DNA of 64,000 bases from Candidatus Bipolaricaulota bacterium (GTDB lineage Bacteria; Bipolaricaulota; Bipolaricaulia; Bipolaricaulales; Bipolaricaulaceae): assembly GCA_030550535.1 (NCBI GenBank), contig JAUQPF010000026.1, forward strand, positions 1-64,000. The letters are read 5' to 3'. The position numbers and the translations under genes are program-made. The first letter of the stretch is position 1, and each line of letters begins with the position of its first letter. Positions 16,827 through 24,923 of the stretch are shown piece after piece. Below the pieces are notes generated by a model that worked only from the letters and a program-made list of their open reading frames with translations, made no database searches and had not been told where the DNA came from.

Positions 16827-17690
16827 ATGGAGGAGCGCAAGAAGCTCACGATCCCGGACCTTTGGGACATGGTGGCCCGCGGGGAGAAGATCACGTTCCT
16901 CACGGCCTACGACTACCCCACGGCCCTTTTGGAGGACCGGGCGGGCGTGGACATGATCCTAGTGGGGGATTCCGCGGCCATGTGCATGCTCGGCCACAAG
17001 ACCACGCTCCCCGCCACCATGGACTTCATGGTCACCATCACCGCAGCCGTGTCCCGCGCGGTCACCCGCGCGTTCGTCGTGGGCGATATGCCCTATATGT
17101 CCTACCAGCCCTCGGACGAGATCGCCATCAAGAACGCGGGGCGGTTCATCGCCGAGGGCGGGGCGGACGCTGTGAAGCTGGAGGGCGGGGCGCGCGCGGC
17201 CGAGCGGGTGGAGGCCATCGTGCGGGCGGGGATCCCCGTGATGGGGCACATCGGCCTTACGCCTCAAGCGGCGAGCCTCATCGGCGGCCTCAAGGCCCAG
17301 GGCCGCAGCGCCCAAACCGCCAAACAATTGATCGAAGACGCCAAAACCCTGGAAGAGGCGGGAGCCTTCGCCATCCTTCTTGAGGCCATCCCCGCCCGGG
17401 TGGCCGAGCTCATCGTGAAGCGCGCGAAGGTCCCCATCCTCGGCATCGGTTCCGGGCCGGCATGTCATGGGCAACTCCTCATCGTCCACGACATCCTCAG
17501 CCTCTTTGAGGCCTTTACCCCGAAGTTCGTCAAGCGCTATGCCGACGTGGCCAGCGTCATGCGCCAGGCCTTCGAGGCCTACGTGCGGGAGGTCAAGGAG
17601 GGCGTGTTCCCCGGCCCCGAGCACACCTATAAGATCCCCAAGGAGGAGTGGGAAGCCCTTCTTCGGCTTTTGGGTGAAGACGCGGGTTAG
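16827..17690 (+). CDS. panB: 3-methyl-2-oxobutanoate hydroxymethyltransferase (pantothenate synthesis)
   Basis: 287 residues from the ATG at 16827, after AAAAAGGAGG; an in-frame upstream start has no site. Metal motif LVGDSAAM, substrate loop [14 protein letters not shown] and [19 protein letters not shown] are present. The last motif usually reads GPxCDGQ; the His replacing that Asp is a modest deviation. The enzyme adds a hydroxymethyl group from methylene-THF to ketoisovalerate, giving ketopantoate. TACCAT at 16804-16809 could be its -10 box. panC and panD are not in the window. Confidence 0.93.
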   Translation: MEERKKLTIPDLWDMVARGEKITFLTAYDYPTALLEDRAGVDMILVGDSAAMCMLGHKTTLPATMDFMVTITAAVSRAVTRAFVVGDMPYMSYQPSDEIAIKNAGRFIAEGGADAVKLEGGARAAERVEAIVRAGIPVMGHIGLTPQAASLIGGLKAQGRSAQTAKQLIEDAKTLEEAGAFAILLEAIPARVAELIVKRAKVPILGIGSGPACHGQLLIVHDILSLFEAFTPKFVKRYADVASVMRQAFEAYVREVKEGVFPGPEHTYKIPKEEWEALLRLLGEDAG

Positions 17691-17992
17691 GCGGAAGCGC
17701 GCCCAAGCCTGCGGACGTCGGCCAGGGTCACCCCTTGGATCCGCACGAGCTTGCGGCGCGTGGCCTGGCCCTGAACCAAGCGCACGGAGGATTTGGGAAC
17801 GCCGAAAAACTCGGCCAGGAACTCGATCAGGGCTAGGTTGGCCTTCCCGCCTTGGGGTGGGGCGGCGACACAGATCTTGAGGGCGTCCCCCACCGCTCCC
17901 ACCTTCTCTGTGCGGGAGGCCCCGGGCTGGACCCAGACCCGCAGCTCCAGGCCCTCCGGGACCTCCCGAACCGCCCGTTCTATGTCTCCCAC
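17687..17992 (-). CDS. DUF167 (YggU) family protein
   Basis: 101 residues from a GTG ([17 protein letters not shown]). Conserved positions include LRVWVQPGASRTE, AAPPQGGKANLALIEFLA and LVQGQATRRKLVRIQG, the YggU fold. Function unknown; homologues are often encoded near YggT or cell-division genes. Its start lies 13 bp inside the end of the 40-residue frame upstream, and its stop overlaps the convergent panB stop. Last gene of the nfeD-floA unit. Confidence 0.85.
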   Translation of the reverse strand: MGDIERAVREVPEGLELRVWVQPGASRTEKVGAVGDALKICVAAPPQGGKANLALIEFLAEFFGVPKSSVRLVQGQATRRKLVRIQGVTLADVRRLGRASA

Positions 17993-18102
17993 GGCCGCGG
18001 AGAGGCGGCCAGGCTCGGCGGAGGGGCGAGGATCTCCGCAAGCAGGATGGCCAGCCGTGGGTCCTCCTTGAGGATGGCTTGGAGCTTTTCCACGAGGTTC
18101 AT
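17980..18102 (-). CDS. 40-residue protein between floA and DUF167, unknown
   Basis: The ATG overlaps the floA stop by 4 bp (ATGA) and the frame ends 13 bp inside the DUF167 gene. The product begins [20 protein letters not shown], a probable amphipathic helix, and ends Pro-rich. No family recognised. The tight overlaps on both sides favour a translated coupling gene over chance, but the AAGGGAG ribosome site is only fair. Confidence 0.5.
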   Translation of the reverse strand: MNLVEKLQAILKEDPRLAILLAEILAPPPSLAASPRPWET

Positions 18103-19094
18103 GGCGTCTCCCTTGGGGGCTGCTCCTCCGGAGGCGAGGCCTCCTCCCGGGCCAGCCGCTCCCGCATCTGGGTGTCGGCCTGAAGGTTGCGCAGCCGATA
18201 GTAGTCCATGATCCCAAGCTGGCCCTTGCGGAAGGCCTCGGCGATGGCCCGGGGGATCTCCGCCTCGGCCTCCACCACCGCGGCCCGGCGCTCCCACACC
18301 AAGGCCTTCATCTCCTGCTCGCGGGCCACGGCTTGGGCCCGGCGCACCTCCGCCTGGGCCCGGGCCACCTTCAGGTCCGCCTCGGCCTGGGCGGTTTGGA
18401 GCTCGGCCCCCACGTTCCGCCCCACGTCGATGTCGGCGATATCGATGGAGAGGATCTCAAAGGCTGTCCCGGCGTCAAGCCCCTTGGAGAGGACGAGCTT
18501 GGAGATGGAGTCCGGGTTCTCCAGCACCTCCTTGTAGGAGTTGGCGGAGCCGATGGCGGAAACGATCCCCTCGCCCACCCGGGCGATCACGGTCTCCTCG
18601 GTGGCGCCGCCCACGAGACGGTCGATGTTGGCCCGCACCGTCACCCGGGCGATGGCCATGAGCTCGATCCCGTCCTTGGCCACGGCCGAGACCTTGGGGG
18701 TTTGGATGACCCGGGGGTTCACGGACATGGCCACGGCGTCGTACACGTCGCGGCCCGCAAGATCAATGGCCGCGGCCCGCTTGAAGGTGAGGGGGATCCC
18801 CGCTTTATCCGCGGAGATGAGGGCCCGCACCACCCGCTCCACGTTCCCGCCCGCCAGATAATGGGCCTCCAGCTCCGACACGGAAAGTTTGATCCCTGCC
18901 TTCCAGGCCGCGATCATGGGGTTGATCACCTTGTGGGGGTTCACCTTGCGCAGGCGCATCCCGATGAACGTGAGCGGTCCCACGGGAACCCCCGCGGCCA
19001 GCGCGGAGATCCATAACCCCACGGGCACGAAGTAGAAGAAGATGTTCAGGGCCACGAAGGCCAAAACGCCCACCACAATCCACAGGATCCACAT
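18099..19094 (-). CDS. floA: Flotillin-like protein FloA (YqfA)
   Basis: 331 residues. An N-terminal hydrophobic hairpin (about 1-40) is followed by a SPFH-like domain ([35 protein letters not shown]) and a helical AE-rich flotillin tail (about 230-300, [20 protein letters not shown]). The charged C-terminus ends EEQPPRETP. Flotillins organise membrane microdomains. The gene directly follows nfeD (TGAATG junction, AAGGAGGG site), the conserved partner of floA. Confidence 0.92.
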   Translation of the reverse strand: MWILWIVVGVLAFVALNIFFYFVPVGLWISALAAGVPVGPLTFIGMRLRKVNPHKVINPMIAAWKAGIKLSVSELEAHYLAGGNVERVVRALISADKAGIPLTFKRAAAIDLAGRDVYDAVAMSVNPRVIQTPKVSAVAKDGIELMAIARVTVRANIDRLVGGATEETVIARVGEGIVSAIGSANSYKEVLENPDSISKLVLSKGLDAGTAFEILSIDIADIDVGRNVGAELQTAQAEADLKVARAQAEVRRAQAVAREQEMKALVWERRAAVVEAEAEIPRAIAEAFRKGQLGIMDYYRLRNLQADTQMRERLAREEASPPEEQPPRETP

Positions 19095-20426
19095 TCAGCC
19101 CTCCTTGACCCGCCGGACCACCTTGCGGTAGCCCTCGTCCCGCACGATTTCCACCGTGCTCCCTTTGGGGATGAACCCCTCCTCCGCTACCACATCCAAC
19201 TGCTCCCCCTCCACCTCCGCCTTGCCCACAGGGTGCAGATCCGTGAGGGCGTTCCCGCGCTTTCCCACGTAGGGGCTGGCCGTAGGGGCGAGCTTTCCCA
19301 CGGCGCGCTCCTCGATGGTCGCCTTCAGGACCACCCCGCCCAGGCGCAGCCGCGATTGGGGGACCCAGGTGAGGAAGAGGGCGAAGCCCACCAAGCTCAG
19401 CCCGAGGGCCAAGGCCACTGCCCCCACCGCGCTTAGGACCTCTTGGGGTTGGGTCAGGGGGCCGGTCATGGCCGTGTAGAAACCAAGGCCAAGGAGGATG
19501 AGCCCCGCGATCCCAGCCACGCCGAAGTCCGTGGCCGTGAACACGAAGATCTCAAGGACGATGGCGAGGATGCCGCCCAAAAAGAAAAGCAGGAATTCCC
19601 AGCCCGCCAGGCCGGCAAGGTAGTGGGCCCAGAAGAAAAGAAGGAGGGAGGCCAACCCCACCGTGCCGGGCAGTCCAAACCCCGGGGTGAAGAGCTCCAC
19701 AAGGATCCCGAAAACCCCGATCAGGATGAGGAGCGAGGCCACCCAGGGGTTGGTGAGCATGTCCACCAACCTGTCCATCCAGCCGTAGGAGAACGCGCGG
19801 ATCACGGAACCCGCAAGGCCGGCGAGGTTCAGGACCTGCCCCAGGTCCTCGGCCTCCCCGTCGGAATAGCCCCATTCCGCGGCGGTTTTAGCGGTGAGGG
19901 TGAGGAGCTTTCCCCGCTCCACCAAGCCGGGGATGGCCACGGTGCGGTCCACCATGGCCTCGGCCACGAGGGGGTCACGGCCCCGCGCCTCCGCGGTGGC
20001 CCGAAACAGGGCCCGAACGGCGGAGATCACCTTCTCCGGCGCTTCCTCCATGCGGCCCTGGGGGTCGAAGTACACGGGGGTGGCCGCACCCAGGACCCCG
20101 CCCGGCGCAAAGTAGATCCGCTCGCAAGCGATGGCCAAGAGCGCCCCCGCGGAATAGGCCTCGCGGTTCACGTAGGCCAGGGTGCGCACCTTGGCTCCGA
20201 GGATCAAGTCCCGACAGGATTGGGCGGCATCGAGGTACCCCCCGGGCGTGGAGAACTCCAGGATCACGGCGGCGGCTCCGGCCCGCTCCGCCTCGGCCAG
20301 GCCCTTGTGGAGGTAGGAGACCATGCCCCGGCCGATCTCCCCCTCCACGGAAAGGAGCCAGACCTCCGCGCCCTCCCCCACGAGGAGGAGCCCCAAAAGC
20401 CCAAGGAGGAAAACTTTACGCCGCAT
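19095..20426 (-). CDS. nfeD: NfeD family membrane serine protease
   Basis: 443 residues from the ATG at 20426. Signal sequence (residues 1-18), a ClpP-fold protease domain (about 20-225) with EFSTPGGYLDAA and nucleophile Ser in AYSAGALLAIAC, then four membrane helices (about 235-365) and a C-terminal NfeD OB-fold (about 375-443, VGKAEVEGEQLDVVAEE). The full-length NfeD1b form cleaves hydrophobic segments and acts with FloA. TATAAT lies 6 nt before the start with no Shine-Dalgarno site, so a leaderless mRNA is likely. First gene of a four-gene unit. Confidence 0.9.
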   Translation of the reverse strand: MRRKVFLLGLLGLLLVGEGAEVWLLSVEGEIGRGMVSYLHKGLAEAERAGAAAVILEFSTPGGYLDAAQSCRDLILGAKVRTLAYVNREAYSAGALLAIACERIYFAPGGVLGAATPVYFDPQGRMEEAPEKVISAVRALFRATAEARGRDPLVAEAMVDRTVAIPGLVERGKLLTLTAKTAAEWGYSDGEAEDLGQVLNLAGLAGSVIRAFSYGWMDRLVDMLTNPWVASLLILIGVFGILVELFTPGFGLPGTVGLASLLLFFWAHYLAGLAGWEFLLFFLGGILAIVLEIFVFTATDFGVAGIAGLILLGLGFYTAMTGPLTQPQEVLSAVGAVALALGLSLVGFALFLTWVPQSRLRLGGVVLKATIEERAVGKLAPTASPYVGKRGNALTDLHPVGKAEVEGEQLDVVAEEGFIPKGSTVEIVRDEGYRKVVRRVKEG

Positions 20427-20432
20427 CAGCCG

Positions 20433-20438
20433 ATTATA
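20433..20438 (-). promoter_or_regulatory. -10 box of nfeD operon, leaderless type
   Basis: TATAAT on the minus strand (plus strand ATTATA), 6 nt before the nfeD ATG. Confidence 0.6.
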
Positions 20439-20502
20439 GGTTTTCCCGAGGCCGTGGCGAGGGACGCGGGTAAACTTCCCAGCCTCAAGGAAGGAGCACG
20501 CG

Positions 20503-21239
20503 GTGCTTCGGTGGGCCGAAAACCTTGCGCCCTGGACCCTGGGCCTTTTGGGCGGCCTGGTCATCGCCCTTTTCAACACCGCCGGCGCCCTTCTTGTGCT
20601 CCTTTATCCCCGCCCTTCCGCCCGTCTTGTGAACACGATGCTCGGCTTCGCCGCGGGGGTGATGCTCACCGCGACCTTCACCAAGCCTCATCCTCCCTGG
20701 GATCCCCCACGGGGGGGTTCCTCCCCGTGCTCTTGGGGATGGCCCTGGGCGCGCTTTTCCTCACCGCCGCGGATCGGCTCGTGCCCCACCTGCACCTTAA
20801 GCGCGGCCGGGAAGGCATTCACGGGGAGAGGATCCGCGCGGTTTGGCTCTTCATCTTCGCCATCACCCTCCACAACCTGCCGGAGGGTCTGGCCGTGGGA
20901 GTGGGCCTGGGCTCGGGCGACATCGCCCGGGGCCTTCAGCTCGCCCTCGGGCTCCAGAACGTCCCGGAGGGGCTAGCCGTGGCCGCCAGCGCCCTCTCCG
21001 CGGGGATGGGCAGCACTTTCTACGCGGGGATCGTGGGGATCCGCGCGGGGCTCGTGGAGATCCCCTTGGCCCTCTTGGGCGCGGTGGCGGTGGGGGTGAC
21101 GCGGCCTCTTCTTCCCTACGCCATGGGCTTCGCCGCCGGGGCCATGCTCTACGTGATCTCCGACGAGATCATCCCCGAGACCCACCGGCAGGGACGGGAG
21201 CGCCGGGCCACCTTGGGGCTCCTCGTGGGGCTGCAGTGA
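20503..21239 (+). pseudogene. ZIP family metal transporter, frameshifted
   Basis: The first part (GTG at 20503, AAGGAAGGAG site) encodes helices 1-2 up to LGFAAGVMLTATFT. From about 20690 the homology continues in another frame with GGFLPVLLGMALGALFL, then FAITLHNLPEGLAVGVGLG, LQNVPEGLAVAASAL and YVISDEIIPETHRQG, the metal-binding helices of ZIP transporters. The junction at 20675-20705 (run of A, C and G tracts) must have lost or gained bases, net -1. Apart from that lesion all eight helices seem intact, so it is either a recent pseudogene or an assembly error. A functional protein would import zinc or iron, about 245 residues. Confidence 0.75.
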
Positions 21240-21264
21240 TGCTGGCCCTGGACGTGGCCCTCGC

Positions 21265-21798
21265 CTAGCGGCCCAGGGCGCCCGCGCCCTCCGGAAGGTG
21301 CCGCGGGATGATCACCCCGGGGATCTCGTCGATGTTCTGGAAGTAGTCGGAGGCACGGATGAGCTCGACCGAGGTGGAACCCCGCCCCGGCCCAATCACG
21401 CTCACCCGCTTCCCCAGACGGCTGAGGTAGTCCACCAGGGGCACGAAGTCCGAGTCCCCCGTGACCAGGACGAACTCCTCCACGTGGGGCGCGAGGTTCA
21501 CGGCCTCCAGCACGAGCTCCGTGTCCATGTTGGCCTTGAGGCCGCCGTCGGGGTGCTCCCGCACGGGTTTGGTGATCACCCGGAACCCCATGAAGGAGAG
21601 GGCATCGACGAGGCGGATGCGGCGCTCGTCCTCCCTGCGGAAGGGGGCGAACGCCAGGAACTTCACCTCCCGCTCGTCGAGGCCAAACTGGGTGAGGATG
21701 TAATCCTTGAGGGCGTCGTAGCGCACCTCGTACCCTTGGCGCTCGAACGTCTCCTGAATGTTTTGCACATCCACAAACACAGCCGCACGCACTTTCAT
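21265..21798 (-). CDS. NYN domain protein (LabA/DUF88, PIN-like nuclease)
   Basis: 177 residues. Acidic residues of the NYN fold are in place: AAVFVDVQNIQET, KANMDTELVLEAV and VLVTGDSDFVPLVDYL. NYN proteins are metal-dependent RNases or RNA-binding proteins. No C-terminal OST-HTH domain is present, so it is a single-domain member. The start ATG lies 69 nt after a predicted transcription start, with a structured leader between. Its promoter overlaps an inverted repeat. Convergent with the ZIP gene. Confidence 0.85.
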   Translation of the reverse strand: MKVRAAVFVDVQNIQETFERQGYEVRYDALKDYILTQFGLDEREVKFLAFAPFRREDERRIRLVDALSFMGFRVITKPVREHPDGGLKANMDTELVLEAVNLAPHVEEFVLVTGDSDFVPLVDYLSRLGKRVSVIGPGRGSTSVELIRASDYFQNIDEIPGVIIPRHLPEGAGALGR

Positions 21799-21867
21799 GG
21801 CTTTTCACCGAAGAAGCTCAGACGGGCTTTAAGGGGGAGGCCCTTCCGTTGACTGAGCTACCTCCGA
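21799..21867 (-). other. Structured leader RNA before the NYN gene, with a tRNA-like 5' part
   Basis: On the minus strand, AGCTCAG (21853-21859) pairs with CTGAGCT (21815-21821), and inside it GGGC (21840-21843) pairs with GCCC (21824-21827). The 5' part GGAGGTAGCTCAGTCAACGG resembles the acceptor and D-arm of a tRNA, but no anticodon stem or T-arm can be completed. It may be an autoregulatory hairpin or a tRNA remnant. Confidence 0.4.
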
Positions 21868-21873
21868 AACCCA

Positions 21874-21901
21874 ATTTTAGCGTGGGCTAAAACTTGCGCA
21901 A
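21874..21901 (-). promoter_or_regulatory. NYN gene promoter with overlapping 18 bp inverted repeat
   Basis: On the minus strand, TTGCGC (21896-21901), 16 bp, TAAAAT (21874-21879). The spacer and -10 are covered by the perfect inverted repeat TTTTAGC-GTGG-GCTAAAA (21875-21892), a plausible repressor operator. Confidence 0.6.
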
Positions 21902-21926
21902 CCTGGCTTCAGTTGCGAAGAGCCGC

Positions 21927-21932
21927 TAAGAT
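21927..21932 (+). promoter_or_regulatory. -10 box for the YjbQ-like/binding-protein unit
   Basis: TAAGAT, 20 nt before the ATG at 21953, with a Shine-Dalgarno AAGGAAAGGAGG between. Oriented away from the NYN promoter. Confidence 0.45.
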
Positions 21933-21952
21933 CCCAAGGAAAGGAGGGAACG

Positions 21953-22324
21953 ATGGTGGCCAAAATTCCCGTTCGCACCACAAAGCCCGAGGAGGCCATC
22001 GACATCACCGAGGAGGTCCAGCGGGTCATCCAGCAATCCGGGGTGCGCGAGGGCTTCGTGATCATCTACGTTCCCCACGATGCCGCGGCGGTGAGCATCC
22101 ACCGAACCCTGGCGGAGGAGGAAGCCCCCAAGCTCGACGAGATGCTGGACGCCGTGAACCCCGATCGCATCGCGCCCGAGTACACGAAGGCCGCGCTGGT
22201 GGCGCCCACGGAGGTGGGGGTGGTGGTGGACGGAAGGATGGTCCTCGGCGAGGACCAGCGCATCTACTTCTACGAGTTCGACGGGCCAAAGGACCGCGTG
22301 GTCTACGTCTACGTGGGAGGGTGA
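21953..22324 (+). CDS. YjbQ/UPF0047-like protein with altered signature
   Basis: 123 residues. The overall plan of YjbQ proteins is visible: ITEEVQRVIQQSGVREGF, a dyad-like APTEVGVVVDGRMVLGEDQ and the terminal FYEFDGPKDRVVYVYV. The usual HTTAA motif reads PHDAAAVSI, and the NAxAHL segment reads EYTKAALVAP. Some YjbQ proteins have weak thiamine phosphate synthase activity; the altered motifs make that uncertain here. It lies 5 bp before the large binding protein gene, so they are probably cotranscribed. Confidence 0.65.
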   Translation: MVAKIPVRTTKPEEAIDITEEVQRVIQQSGVREGFVIIYVPHDAAAVSIHRTLAEEEAPKLDEMLDAVNPDRIAPEYTKAALVAPTEVGVVVDGRMVLGEDQRIYFYEFDGPKDRVVYVYVGG

Positions 22325-22329
22325 AACCC

Positions 22330-24735
22330 ATGCGCAGGGCCCTGCTTGGGCTTCTTTTCCTCTTTTTCTCCTGGGTGGCTTTCGGGGTGGAGACCGTGGT
22401 GATCGTGGAGGAGCCCTCCGCGGCCAAGGCCGTGGACATGATCCGCACCGGGGCCGTGGACCTCTACGGCGCCGGCGTCACCGATCCTGAGCTCCTCCGC
22501 CGGGTGCGCTCCGAGCTCTCTTGTCTTCCGGCCTATACTGCCGTTTGGTTCTTGAGCCTGAACCCGGCGGGGCCGATCCTACGCGACGGGAAATTAAACC
22601 CTTTCGCCATCCCTGCGGCCCGCGAGGCCCTCAACTGGCTCATCAATCGCGAACACATCGTGCAGGAGTTCCTGGGAGGAGCGGGCCTACCCCAGGTTCT
22701 GCCGCTTCGGCCGGTGTTCTTGGACCACGCGCGCCTGGCGGAACACACCCGCCCCTTAGAGCACCGCTACGCCTGGGACCCTGCCCGAGCGCAAGCGGTT
22801 TTGGCCCAGGTTATGGAGGAGCTGGGCGCAGAACTACGCGAGGGCCTGTGGCATTTCCAAGGGGAGCCTGTGGAGCTTCGGGTGCTCATCCGTACGGATG
22901 CCCGCCGCCCCGTGGGCGATTACGTCGCTGCTTTTTTGGAACAAATGGGCTTCCCTGTGCGGCGTATTTATGCGGGCTATAGCGAAGCCCTGCGCATCCT
23001 CTCCGCGGACCCTGAGGAGGGACTTTGGCATGCGTACACCAATAGCCTCGTGGTGAGCGTCATCGAGCGCGACGAGGCCGGCGTCTTTGCCCTGAACTAC
23101 ACCCCGGTGTTCCCCTATCCGCCCTGGCGGGACCTGCGCCCCTCCCCCAAGCTGGCAGAGCTTGCCGCGCTCTTAGCTCAGCGGGCCTACACGACTTGGG
23201 GGGAACGCGAGGCCCTCCTGGTGGCAGCCCTGGAGGAGGCCATGCGCGATTCCTCCCAGATTTGGCTAGCGGTGCGGCTGGCCTGCTATCCCAAGAGCCT
23301 GGACGTGGAGTTGGCTGTGGATCTAGCGGCGGGGCTCAGCACGGGTGTTTGGGCCCGCACCTTGCGCTCCTCTAAGGAGACGGTGCGCCTGGCCCTACCC
23401 AGCCTCCTTGCCGCCCCCTTGAATCCCGTGGCCGGTTCCTTCACCGCTTACGACCAGACCGTGATCCGCGCCACGATGGATCCCCCCTTCCTTCCCGCCC
23501 CCTACAACGGCCTGCACGTTCCGGTGGACGTGGAGCGGGCGGAGGTCACGGTGAAGGAGGGTCGGCCCGTCCAGGCCACCTCTTCCTGGCTTTTTTTAGA
23601 CTTCGCTGGGGAAATCCCGGTGCCCGCGGAAGCCTGGCTCGCTTGGGATCCGGTGGAGGAGCGCTTCCAAACCGTGGGCGAGCTCTTCCCCCAGGGGCTT
23701 TCCGCCCAAGCCCGGGTGGTCCTGCACTATCGACAGGACCTATGGAAGAAGGTTTGGCACGGCGGAAGCCCCCTGACCCCCGGAGATTTCCTCCTGCGTT
23801 TTGTTCTCCTCTTTGACCGGGCCCATCCCCAAAGCCCGGTTTACGACGAAAGCTCCGTGCCCGCCGCGGAGACCCTGCGCCAGCACTTCCGCGGCCTCCT
23901 CGTGCGCAACTGGGATCCCCTCGTGGTGGAGGTGTACACGGATTTCCTCGCCCTGGATGCGGAATGGATCGCGGCGGAAGCAGCGAAACTCTTTCATCCC
24001 GCCTACGAGTACGGGCCTGGGCCGTGGCCGGTGGTGGCCCTGCTCCTGCGGGCCGAGGCCCAAGGAAGGCTGGCCATGTCCAACGCCAAGGCTAAGGCCC
24101 TGAAAGCGGAGTGGGCAAGCCTCGTGGCGGGACCCAGCCTCGAGGTCCTCAAGGAGCTCCTCGCAAGGTGCGCGGCGGAGGCCTTCCTCCCCTATCCACG
24201 TTTCCTCTCGGCGTTCGTGCCGGAAGCGGAGGTGCGCGAGCGCTACGGGGCCTTGGCCCGCTGGGTCGAGGCGAAGGGGCACTTTTGGGTGGGCAACGGC
24301 CCCTATTTCGTGGACCTCGTGAAACCCGTGGAAAAGATCCTCGTCCTGCGCCGCTGGGAGGAGCATTGGGTCGACCCCATCTCCTGGAAGGTTTATACCG
24401 GACCGCGTATTCCCTGGGCCAAGCTGCATGGCCCTTCGGTGTTGGTGAAGGGCAAAGCCGCGGATTTCTCTGTGGAAGTGGGTCTTGGTGAAGAGCACGC
24501 TTCCCCAGAGGACGTCCTGTTCGTGAAGTACCTCCTTTTGGGGCCGGAGGGCCAGCTCCTTGGGGCCGGGGAGGTCGTGCCCAGTCGGGAGGGCTTCCGC
24601 CTGACCCTGGGTCCGGAGGAGACGAGGGCGTTGCCCCCAGGCGGGGTACGGTTGGAAGTGGTGGGAGCGTTCCGCTCCGCGGCCCTCGCCGCTTGGGACT
24701 CCCTGGAGCTCGTGGTGGTGGAGCCCGGCGGTTGA
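22330..24735 (+). CDS. Large SBP family 5-like extracytoplasmic protein with permuted motif order
   Basis: 801 residues from the ATG at 22330; signal peptide about residues 1-19. Motifs that end a normal peptide-binding protein come first: GAVDLYGAGVTDPELL, then AAREALNWLINREHIV (about 98-112) and YAWDPARAQAVLAQVM. The motifs that normally begin such proteins follow: VIRATMDPPFLPAPYNGL, LWKKVWHGGSPLTPGDF (about 476) and GNGPYFVDL (656). The C-terminal 90 residues look like a beta-sandwich. The likely role is solute capture for an ABC importer, but no permease or ATPase is adjacent. The family assignment rests on motif resemblance. Confidence 0.6.
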   Translation: MRRALLGLLFLFFSWVAFGVETVVIVEEPSAAKAVDMIRTGAVDLYGAGVTDPELLRRVRSELSCLPAYTAVWFLSLNPAGPILRDGKLNPFAIPAAREALNWLINREHIVQEFLGGAGLPQVLPLRPVFLDHARLAEHTRPLEHRYAWDPARAQAVLAQVMEELGAELREGLWHFQGEPVELRVLIRTDARRPVGDYVAAFLEQMGFPVRRIYAGYSEALRILSADPEEGLWHAYTNSLVVSVIERDEAGVFALNYTPVFPYPPWRDLRPSPKLAELAALLAQRAYTTWGEREALLVAALEEAMRDSSQIWLAVRLACYPKSLDVELAVDLAAGLSTGVWARTLRSSKETVRLALPSLLAAPLNPVAGSFTAYDQTVIRATMDPPFLPAPYNGLHVPVDVERAEVTVKEGRPVQATSSWLFLDFAGEIPVPAEAWLAWDPVEERFQTVGELFPQGLSAQARVVLHYRQDLWKKVWHGGSPLTPGDFLLRFVLLFDRAHPQSPVYDESSVPAAETLRQHFRGLLVRNWDPLVVEVYTDFLALDAEWIAAEAAKLFHPAYEYGPGPWPVVALLLRAEAQGRLAMSNAKAKALKAEWASLVAGPSLEVLKELLARCAAEAFLPYPRFLSAFVPEAEVRERYGALARWVEAKGHFWVGNGPYFVDLVKPVEKILVLRRWEEHWVDPISWKVYTGPRIPWAKLHGPSVLVKGKAADFSVEVGLGEEHASPEDVLFVKYLLLGPEGQLLGAGEVVPSREGFRLTLGPEETRALPPGGVRLEVVGAFRSAALAAWDSLELVVVEPGG

Positions 24736-24761
24736 CGGGGGTCTTGTTTCCTCGGTAGGAT
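24732..24761 (+). promoter_or_regulatory. Promoter of tRNA-Asn/tRNA-Ile
   Basis: TTGACG (24732-24737), 18 bp, TAGGAT (24756-24761), 9 nt before the tRNA-Asn 5' end. The -35 overlaps the stop codon region of the binding-protein gene. Confidence 0.75.
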
Positions 24762-24770
24762 TAAACGCGT

Positions 24771-24843
24771 TCCCCGGTAGCTCAGTTGGCAGAGCGGCCG
24801 GCTGTTAACCGGCGGGTCGGAGGTTCGAGTCCTCCCCGGGGAG
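24771..24843 (+). tRNA. tRNA-Asn (anticodon GTT)
   Basis: Acceptor TCCCCGG/CCGGGGA with discriminator G, D-arm GCTCAGTTGGCAGAGC, anticodon loop CTGTTAA, T-loop TTCGAGT. CCA is not encoded. Confidence 0.96.
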
Positions 24844-24846
24844 CTT

Positions 24847-24920
<74 letters not shown>

Positions 24921-24923
24921 TTT

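Noticed and set aside
19443-20700. Long plus-strand frame antisense to nfeD leading into the ZIP gene
   Set aside because: Only its last part (after about 20690) is real coding sequence; the upstream part mirrors nfeD and is Gly/His/Pro-rich.
21799-21867. A functional tRNA gene on the minus strand
   Set aside because: The 5' part resembles an acceptor/D-arm, but no 5 bp anticodon stem or TTC T-loop can be formed; kept only as a structured leader.
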